Shown here one piece after another: positions 24,745 through 30,008 of a stretch of 30,008 nt of DNA. A program made the translations under genes and the position numbers. Location: the NCBI GenBank assembly GCA_020050175.1, contig JAGVKY010000096.1, positions 1 through 30,008 on the forward strand, given 5' to 3'. The notes beneath the pieces were generated by a model. The model worked only from the letters and a program-made list of their open reading frames with translations, was not told the DNA's origin and searched no databases. Every line of letters begins with the position of its first letter. Position 1 is the stretch's first letter. The stretch comes from Parachlamydiales bacterium (lineage in GTDB: Bacteria > Chlamydiota > Chlamydiia > Chlamydiales > JAJFMK01).

Positions 24745-25856
24745 AAAAGAAGATTGTGATGGCGACAGGAGGAACTGGCGGTCATATTTTTCCGGCACTT
24801 AGTCTAGCCTTGGAACTTTTAGAAAAGAGAAAAGAGTTAGAAATCACCTTTGCCGGCCATGGGCTTGAGGGGAACCCCTATTTTCTTCACCAAAATTTTT
24901 CGTCCCGCTCCATTCCTTCAGATTCTCTCTCCTCTAAAAATCCCTTCAAATTTCTAAAGGGTCTATATAGGCTGACAAATGGTTTAATTAGGAGTAACAG
25001 CCTTCTAAAGCAGTTTTCGCCTGATCTAGTAATAGGATTTGGAAGTTATTACACCCTTCCCATCCTATCGAGTGCTATTTTAAAGAGAATTCCACTCATA
25101 TTGCATGAGGCAAACGCCGTTCCAGGTAAAATCAATCGTCTTTTTGCCCCTTACAGCTCTTTTGTGGGGGTCCATTTTTCCTCTGTTGCTGAACTTCTGC
25201 GCGCGGGTAAAGCAGTCGATGCCCCGTTGCCTCTTCGGCCAGGTTATCGGGGCATCCAATTGAGCAAAGAGGAAGCTCGCAGACATTTGGGACTTTTCCC
25301 TAGCCGTCCCACCCTTTTGGTTTTTGGGGGATCTCAGGGAGCTTTGTCTTTAAATCAATTGTTTGTTGAAGCGGTCAATTCGCTGATGAAAACCCTACCC
25401 CCTTTTCAAGTGATCCATTTTGTTGGAAAGGAGGCTGATGAAAAAAGGAGGATCGAAGGGATTTATAGAAAACTTCATCTCCCTGCTTTTGTGGCCTCTT
25501 TTATCACTGATATGCGCTACCCCTTAAGGGGTGCTGATTTGGCCGTCGTCAGATCGGGGGCGAGTACAGTAGCAGAACTTACAGCCTTTAGTCTTCCGGC
25601 CATATATATCCCTTATCCCCGCGCAAGTGATAATCACCAAGAGCAAAATGGTCGTTTCATCGCCGATGTTGTAGGCGGCGGCCTGGTTGTGCGGGAAGTC
25701 GAAGCCACTCCGAATTTACTTTCTCAAGAGATCGCCTCTCTTTTTCAACGCGACCGTTTGACGAAAATGGAAATTGCCTTAAAAACTTACGAAAACAGCC
25801 GCGCCGGCCTCTCCTTTGCAGATACAATTTTAAGGTTCCTCGATGGAGAAAAATAA
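24741..25856 (+). CDS. murG: Undecaprenyl-PP-MurNAc-pentapeptide GlcNAc transferase
   Basis: MurG adds GlcNAc to lipid I on the inner face of the membrane, making lipid II. The 371-residue GT-B enzyme has the Gly-rich loop ATGGTGGHIFPALS (8-21), the membrane-face region HEANAVPGKINRL (about 123-135), a second Gly-rich loop FGGSQGALSLN, and the UDP-GlcNAc site VRSGASTVAEL with the following PRASDNHQEQN. All key segments of the family are present. The start overlaps the ftsW stop by ATGA, and the last 14 bases overlap murC. Confidence 0.96.
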   Translation: MKKKIVMATGGTGGHIFPALSLALELLEKRKELEITFAGHGLEGNPYFLHQNFSSRSIPSDSLSSKNPFKFLKGLYRLTNGLIRSNSLLKQFSPDLVIGFGSYYTLPILSSAILKRIPLILHEANAVPGKINRLFAPYSSFVGVHFSSVAELLRAGKAVDAPLPLRPGYRGIQLSKEEARRHLGLFPSRPTLLVFGGSQGALSLNQLFVEAVNSLMKTLPPFQVIHFVGKEADEKRRIEGIYRKLHLPAFVASFITDMRYPLRGADLAVVRSGASTVAELTAFSLPAIYIPYPRASDNHQEQNGRFIADVVGGGLVVREVEATPNLLSQEIASLFQRDRLTKMEIALKTYENSRAGLSFADTILRFLDGEK

Positions 25857-27180
25857 ATATCATCTCATTGGAATCGGTGGAATTGGCATGAGCGCTCTTG
25901 CAGAATGGCTTCTGCAAGAGGGATATGAAGTTTCAGGAAGCGATCTCTGCCTCTCTCCACTCACAAAAAGGCTCCAGTCTTTAGGAGCAAAAGTCACACA
26001 AGGTCATTTTTCTACCACGATTTCTAACGAACTTTCGGTTGTCTTCTCTTCTGATATTCCAGAAACAAATAGTGAGCTTAGCGAGGCGAGGCGATTAGGC
26101 TGCGAAACTCTGCACCGTTCCGATCTTGCTAGACGTTTAATAGGGGAGATCCCTCTTTTTGCGATCACTGGGTCCCATGGAAAAACGACAACAACGGCCC
26201 TTTTAACAGAGGTGTTTGAAGAGGGTGGTTTATCTCCCTCATTTCTTTTGGGAGGGATTTCTCTTCGTTTTGGGGTCAACGGCAGACGTGCCCAAGGAAA
26301 CGTTGCGGTCCTAGAGGCCGATGAGAGCGATGGGAGCTTTCTCAATTGCTCTCCTCTTGGTGCTATTATCACAAATTTTGATCGGGAGCATCTCCGCTAT
26401 TGGAAAACCGAAGAGGCTCTTTCGGGAGGCTTTTTAAAGTTTCGGCAGCAAGTTAAAGAGCCTAATCTTCTTTTTTATTGTGGGGATGATCCAGTTCTTG
26501 CCAATCAAGCAAGAACTGGAGTCTCTTACGGCTTTGAAGCATCGAATGATTTAATCATTTCCAATGTCACTCAAACAGGATGGCAACTCTCTTTTGATAT
26601 CACCTTTGAAGGGAAAAATTATCAGCAGGTGATCTTGCACCATATTGGAAGGCATCAAGCTCTAAATGCTGGAGCTGTTTTTGGACTTGCTCTCCGTTAT
26701 GGGGTAGCAGAAGAAAAAATCCGTCAAGCTTTTCTCTATTTCAAAAGGGTCAAAAGGCGGCTCGAAATAAAAGGGGAAAAAGATGGGATCCTTTTTTTAG
26801 ATGATTATGGTCACCATCCTACTGAAATTGCAGCGACACTGAAAGGATTGAGGCAGGCTTTCCCCACGAAGCGAATCGTCGTCGTTTTTCAGCCCCATCG
26901 CTATTCCCGCACCGAGGATTGCCTTTCTCTTTTTGGCAAAGCCTTTAACGACGCTGATCTCCTCTTCATGACTGAGATCTATTCTGCAGGTGAGCCTCAA
27001 AAAGAGGGGATTTCTTCCCTCCTCCTTCAAAAAGAAATCCAGAAACTAAGAGCGATTCCCATTATTCTTCATGCGCGAGATGGAATGGGGGTGCGGCTTA
27101 AAAAGGATCTTAAATCAGGCGATCTTTGTGTTTCTTTTGGAGCAGGGGATATTACACATCTCTATTCTGAGTTGGCATGA
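25843..27180 (+). CDS. murC: UDP-N-acetylmuramate--L-alanine ligase, not fused to Ddl
   Basis: MurC attaches L-Ala to UDP-MurNAc, the first stem-peptide step. The 445-residue protein starts with the nucleotide loop GIGGIGMSALA (10-20), has the ATP loop ITGSHGKTTTTALL (108-121), LEADESDGSFL and NFDREHLRYW in the middle, and C-terminal DDYGHHPTEI and FQPHRYSRT. In Chlamydia trachomatis MurC is fused to D-Ala-D-Ala ligase (Ddl) in one protein of about 800 residues. Here the frame ends after the MurC ligase domain and the next gene is ftsQ, so Ddl must be encoded elsewhere. The start lies within the end of murG; the stop overlaps the ftsQ ATG. Confidence 0.95.
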   Translation: MEKNKYHLIGIGGIGMSALAEWLLQEGYEVSGSDLCLSPLTKRLQSLGAKVTQGHFSTTISNELSVVFSSDIPETNSELSEARRLGCETLHRSDLARRLIGEIPLFAITGSHGKTTTTALLTEVFEEGGLSPSFLLGGISLRFGVNGRRAQGNVAVLEADESDGSFLNCSPLGAIITNFDREHLRYWKTEEALSGGFLKFRQQVKEPNLLFYCGDDPVLANQARTGVSYGFEASNDLIISNVTQTGWQLSFDITFEGKNYQQVILHHIGRHQALNAGAVFGLALRYGVAEEKIRQAFLYFKRVKRRLEIKGEKDGILFLDDYGHHPTEIAATLKGLRQAFPTKRIVVVFQPHRYSRTEDCLSLFGKAFNDADLLFMTEIYSAGEPQKEGISSLLLQKEIQKLRAIPIILHARDGMGVRLKKDLKSGDLCVSFGAGDITHLYSELA

Positions 27181-27893
27181 AGCCTTTTTTGGTGATTATT
27201 GGAACAACCCTACTTTTTTGGGTCATAGCCGTCCCCTTTCTTTTTCACCAGGATGCCATCAAAAGTGAAGAGATCCAAAAAATCGGGATTCTTTCCACCT
27301 CTTCTGAATCGCTCAAACTGGAACCTATTGTTGAATGGCTTCAACTCTCCAAAGACAATCCCAGCACCCTTGACACTTTTGATTTAAAAGAGGGGAGGGA
27401 AAGGCTTTTAAAAACTGGACTGATAAAAGAGGCTTCTCTCTATAAGCTACCTCCTGCAACTTTAATTGTTTGTTATACATTGCGCGATCCCTTTGCGACA
27501 GTTGCCAATTGGAACAACTGCGTAATAGACGAAGAGGGCGTCCTATTTCCTTTTGCTCCTTTCTTCACGCCAAAAGAGCTGCCCGAAATTGTTTTTCCTA
27601 TCGACTCTTCTTTGGAATTCCGCCCTTTTGAGGGAGTCGAATTTTCTCATTTTCCTTTGGCTAAAAAAATTTATTCCAAAATCCCCCGCCTTTCCAGGAT
27701 CGACCTTTCCAGGCTCGATCCCAACCATCCTCGTGGAGGGGAGATTGTTCTTACTCTCGAACCGACTCTTTATGTCAGGGCTTGGTTGGATGAGTGGGAG
27801 AAACGGATGAAGGACCTCCCTCTTCTTCTCCCAAAAATACAAGGCAAAAGAACCCTTGATCTTCGAGTTCCATCAAGAGCTATTTTAAATTGA
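27177..27893 (+). CDS. ftsQ: Cell division protein FtsQ
   Basis: FtsQ links early and late divisome proteins in the periplasm. The 238-residue protein has a three-residue cytoplasmic tip, one membrane segment (about 4-24) and a POTRA-like region (about 28-105) ending in the strand ATLIVCYTLRDPFATV. The segment with DEEGVLFPF (about 118-126) is the most typical FtsQ feature. Sequence identity to known FtsQ is low by eye, and the assignment rests on topology, this pattern and position after murC. In C. trachomatis the protein at this position (CT764) has been described as FtsQ. It overlaps murC by ATGA and closes the coupled cell-wall run. Confidence 0.85.
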   Translation: MKPFLVIIGTTLLFWVIAVPFLFHQDAIKSEEIQKIGILSTSSESLKLEPIVEWLQLSKDNPSTLDTFDLKEGRERLLKTGLIKEASLYKLPPATLIVCYTLRDPFATVANWNNCVIDEEGVLFPFAPFFTPKELPEIVFPIDSSLEFRPFEGVEFSHFPLAKKIYSKIPRLSRIDLSRLDPNHPRGGEIVLTLEPTLYVRAWLDEWEKRMKDLPLLLPKIQGKRTLDLRVPSRAILN

Positions 27894-27903
27894 GCCATCC
27901 CTA

Positions 27904-27909
27904 TATAAT
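27904..27909 (+). promoter_or_regulatory. Possible -10 element before the small ORF and miaA
   Basis: A perfect TATAAT lies 25 bases before the ATG at 27934. No good -35 is seen at the right distance (TATTTT at 27881). If active, it would start a small ORF-miaA transcript separate from ftsQ. Confidence 0.3.
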
Positions 27910-27933
27910 TCAATTCTATTTTTCAAGGGGATC

Positions 27934-28077
27934 ATGGAAGAAGAGCTAGTGGAGATTCATGGGATTGAATCTGTCTATCTTAGGAATGGAGTTTTAGAAA
28001 CTTTGCAAGAAAGCAAATTAGTTCTAAAAACCAGACGGAGTCTTTTTCAGAAGATCGAACAGATTTTAAAAGATTAG
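27934..28077 (+). CDS. Small protein of unknown function (47 aa)
   Basis: The reading frame has AAGGGG just before its ATG and encodes a mixed-charge peptide: MEEELVEIHGIES at the start, a predicted strand around VYLRNGVLETL, and a basic helix at the end (KTRRSLFQKIEQILKD). There is no signal peptide or membrane segment. The stop is one base before the miaA ATG (TAGTATG), so translation of the two is coupled. I do not recognise a family. The good ribosome binding site, protein-like composition and tight coupling favour a real gene, perhaps a chlamydia-specific one. Confidence 0.55.
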   Translation: MEEELVEIHGIESVYLRNGVLETLQESKLVLKTRRSLFQKIEQILKD

Positions 28078-28078
28078 T

Positions 28079-29116
28079 ATGTCCTCTGCTCCTCCTTTAG
28101 TTCTTCCCTCTAGCTTTCTTGAGATGTGTTTTCAAGTTCAAAAAGAGAAGGTTAAAGAGGGTAAGCCACGCCGCAAAAGAGCTCTTGTCTTGGCAGGGCC
28201 GACAGGTGTTGGAAAAAGTGAAATGGCTTTGCAATTGGCTCATAAAATCGGAGGCGAGATTATCTCAGCCGATTCCATGCAGGTCTATCGAGGAGCAAGC
28301 CTTGGGACAAGCAAACCCACTCTCGAGGAGCAACTGTTAATTCCTCATCACCTCGTTGATATTAAAGATTTGAACCAAACGTTCAATGTTGTCGAGTTTT
28401 ACCATGAAGCTGTTTCTGCCTTGGAAAAAATCTATGCTCGGGGAAAAATACCCCTTGTCGTAGGGGGCTCTGGTTTTTATATCCATACCCTTCTTTATGG
28501 CCCCCCCAGCGGCCCCGATCCAGACCCCTACTTACGGCAGCGTCTTGAAGAAGAAATGGAGGAGCTCGGCCCTACTCTTTTGTATGAAAGACTTCTCAAA
28601 GCTGACCCTGAATATGCCAGAAGAGTCACCTCAGGCGACCGGCATAAAATCATGAGAGCTTTGGAAATTCTTGAACTTTCTGGTAAGAAGGTGAGTGAAA
28701 TTCCTCAAGCTCCGCCAAAACCTCCCCACGATTTTCTTTTTCGCTGTTGGTTTTTAAACCGGCCAAGGGCCGCCCTTTACGAGCGCATTGATCGCCGCTG
28801 TGAACGGATGGTTGAACAGGGACTTTTGGAAGAAATTGAATCGCTGATTCCAAGAGGTTTAACTCAAAATCCTCTCGTTTCACAAGCCATTGGTTACAGG
28901 CAAGGGCTAGCCTATCTTGAGACAGATAGATCTCATGATGCCTATGTGGCTTTTATGGAAACTTTCAAACAAGCTACCCGGCGCTACGCCAAACGGCAGC
29001 TTACCTGGTTCCGCCGTGAACCGAACTTCCACTGGCTTGATCTAGAAACCCACGACAAGGAAACTGCAGTCGACATTCTTCTGCACGATTTCGAATGCTG
29101 GCAGTGGGAACTCTAG
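28079..29116 (+). CDS. miaA: tRNA dimethylallyltransferase
   Basis: MiaA transfers a dimethylallyl group to A37 of tRNAs reading codons that start with U, including the tRNA-Cys type encoded in this window. The 345-residue protein carries about 35 extra N-terminal residues before the P-loop GPTGVGKSE (about 40-48). SADSMQVYRG (about 61-70) and VDIKDLNQTFNVVEFY follow, then VVGGSGFYI and the tRNA-contact region SGDRHKIMRALEIL. Near the end are AIGYRQG and the TRRYAKRQLTWFRRE signature. The gene is one base behind the small ORF. Chlamydia has miaA (CT766) in the same neighbourhood near ftsQ and mqnC. Confidence 0.95.
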   Translation: MSSAPPLVLPSSFLEMCFQVQKEKVKEGKPRRKRALVLAGPTGVGKSEMALQLAHKIGGEIISADSMQVYRGASLGTSKPTLEEQLLIPHHLVDIKDLNQTFNVVEFYHEAVSALEKIYARGKIPLVVGGSGFYIHTLLYGPPSGPDPDPYLRQRLEEEMEELGPTLLYERLLKADPEYARRVTSGDRHKIMRALEILELSGKKVSEIPQAPPKPPHDFLFRCWFLNRPRAALYERIDRRCERMVEQGLLEEIESLIPRGLTQNPLVSQAIGYRQGLAYLETDRSHDAYVAFMETFKQATRRYAKRQLTWFRREPNFHWLDLETHDKETAVDILLHDFECWQWEL

Positions 29117-29177
29117 GTCTATAGATGATTCTATCCACCTTTTGCTAATTATAAATTTCATTCGATAGGATTTACTA

Positions 29178-29858
29178 ATGTTAGTAGGAAAAATCGACCC
29201 GTTTATTTTTAATCATGAAGATTATTTAATTCAGGTGAAAACGGTCGATGGGCAGCAAGTTCTGGGTGTGCTTAAGAAAGGACTTTGGACATGGATTAAG
29301 ATCCATATCGGCTCCCTGTTTGGTCTTTTCGATCGCAAGTCTATCCAACTTAGTGAAGTTGCCAAAGTTGCTTTGGTCCAATATCCTGCAGAACCAATAT
29401 TGACATCCATTTTAGATTATAAAATTGACTGGTGGAATAAACAACACCCAAAAAAAGAGGAAATTCCCTTTTTTAACCCCGATTGGAATGTCGTCCCTCT
29501 TCATGCTAACGGAAAATTTCATAGATGGTCCGATTTAAATCTCGAGGATCGATTAATCGCTGAAGAGATCAGAGACTTACTTCCACCCAACCTTTTCTTT
29601 AGTGTAACTGTCAGAAAAGAGGCCGATCAAGATAACCGTGTATCTCGTGTGGCCTCTTTAATTTTTAGTAAACTTGATCAACCTCGTCGCGGCAGAGAGC
29701 AATTTATTCCAGACTTCTCAAATATCGCCCATCATTTTTTAGGCTTGTATCCCGATGTACAGAAACAGTTTGATCGTTTCCGTCTAAAGACAACAGCCCT
29801 CGATTTGATTTTCAGAGAAGAGGATGGTTTAATCAGAGTCAAGTTTAATGCCCGGTGA
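29178..29858 (+). CDS. Protein of unknown function (226 aa)
   Basis: I do not recognise this protein. It has no signal peptide or clear membrane segment; a hydrophobic stretch at about 36-50 (LWTWIKIHIGSLFGLF) contains charged residues and could be amphipathic. Later parts are mixed helix and strand with several Trp and paired aromatic residues (WNVVPLH, HRWSDL). The C-terminal third is basic. The ATG at 29178 has AGGA seven bases upstream, so it is well supported. A gap of 61 bases after miaA with the AT-rich TATAAA near 29150 could hold its own weak promoter. A lineage-specific chlamydial protein, possibly an effector, is a guess only. Confidence 0.75.
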   Translation: MLVGKIDPFIFNHEDYLIQVKTVDGQQVLGVLKKGLWTWIKIHIGSLFGLFDRKSIQLSEVAKVALVQYPAEPILTSILDYKIDWWNKQHPKKEEIPFFNPDWNVVPLHANGKFHRWSDLNLEDRLIAEEIRDLLPPNLFFSVTVRKEADQDNRVSRVASLIFSKLDQPRRGREQFIPDFSNIAHHFLGLYPDVQKQFDRFRLKTTALDLIFREEDGLIRVKFNAR

Positions 29859-29903
29859 TACGATAATACAAAATGTTACCCCTTTTCTAGAACGATCTAA
29901 TGA

Positions 29904-30008
29904 CTATCTCCGGCGTTGTTGAAAAACTCTATCTGAATATCTAAGTAAATCATCAAAAACAAGTCGGGGACACCCCCGCGCCCCGTTAAGGGCCCATTCT
30001 GCCTTCGA
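29904..30008 (-). other. Unresolved edge sequence, possible end of a gene or mobile element
   Basis: The last 105 bases stay open on the minus strand in two frames. One gives 34 residues ending VFQQRRR before a TAG at 29906-29904. The other frame is open a little beyond. The rightmost 40 bases are much richer in G and C than the surroundings, and a GTTGTTGAAAAACTC stretch recalls ends of some insertion sequences. Nothing can be assigned from this much. Confidence 0.25.

Noticed and set aside
1..30008. CRISPR arrays, rRNA genes, phage genes or toxin-antitoxin pairs
   Set aside because: No regularly spaced repeats, rRNA signatures, or phage or toxin motifs were seen on either strand.

Overview
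This window comes from a bacterium of the phylum Chlamydiota, most likely an environmental lineage outside the Chlamydiaceae. Two blocks match gene neighbourhoods I recall from Chlamydia trachomatis. One is bamA-skp-lpxD with the pyruvate dehydrogenase genes (CT241-CT247 there). The other is groEL3-murF-mraY-murD-nlpD-ftsW-murG-murC-ftsQ-miaA-mqnC (CT755-CT768 there). CT numbers are from memory and no search was run. Several features differ from Chlamydiaceae: MurC is not fused to Ddl, an HMG-CoA reductase homologue and two FadL-type porin genes lie between lpxD and the pdh genes, and a foreign-looking short-chain dehydrogenase splits the cell-wall cluster.

Left part (1-3.5 kb): the start of a HAD-family phosphatase gene runs off the left edge on the minus strand. 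Next come a minus-strand coiled-coil protein of unknown function with its own promoter and terminator, and, divergent from it, mqnC of the futalosine route to menaquinone.

Envelope block (3.6-11.8 kb, plus strand): bamA, skp and lpxD build the outer membrane. They are followed by the HMG-CoA reductase homologue and a tandem pair of FadL-like outer-membrane proteins. A very long hairpin at about 11.87-11.95 kb separates these from the converging genes.

Minus-strand block (12.0-17.4 kb): transcription runs from a small barrel-like protein (truncated signal peptide) through a divergent GroEL paralogue to pdhA, pdhB and pdhC. The groEL stop codon abuts the pdhA start, so a chaperonin paralogue leads a PDH operon.

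Cell-wall block (17.4-27.9 kb, plus strand): a tRNA-Cys gene ends on the base before the rsmI ATG. Then follow murF, mraY and murD in ATGA-overlapped order. After the inserted SDR gene and a gene-free stretch come a LysM protein, ftsW, murG, murC and ftsQ, again overlapped. These genes cover lipid II precursor synthesis, its membrane steps and the division machinery.

Right end (27.9-30 kb): a 47-codon ORF is tightly coupled to miaA. A 226-residue protein of unknown function follows, then an unresolved 150-base edge that may enter a new gene or mobile element.

The best candidates for something not yet described are the tRNA-Cys/rsmI junction, the groEL3-pdhABC operon with changed ATP-site residues, the HMG-CoA reductase homologue beside lpxD, and the compound hairpin repeat.
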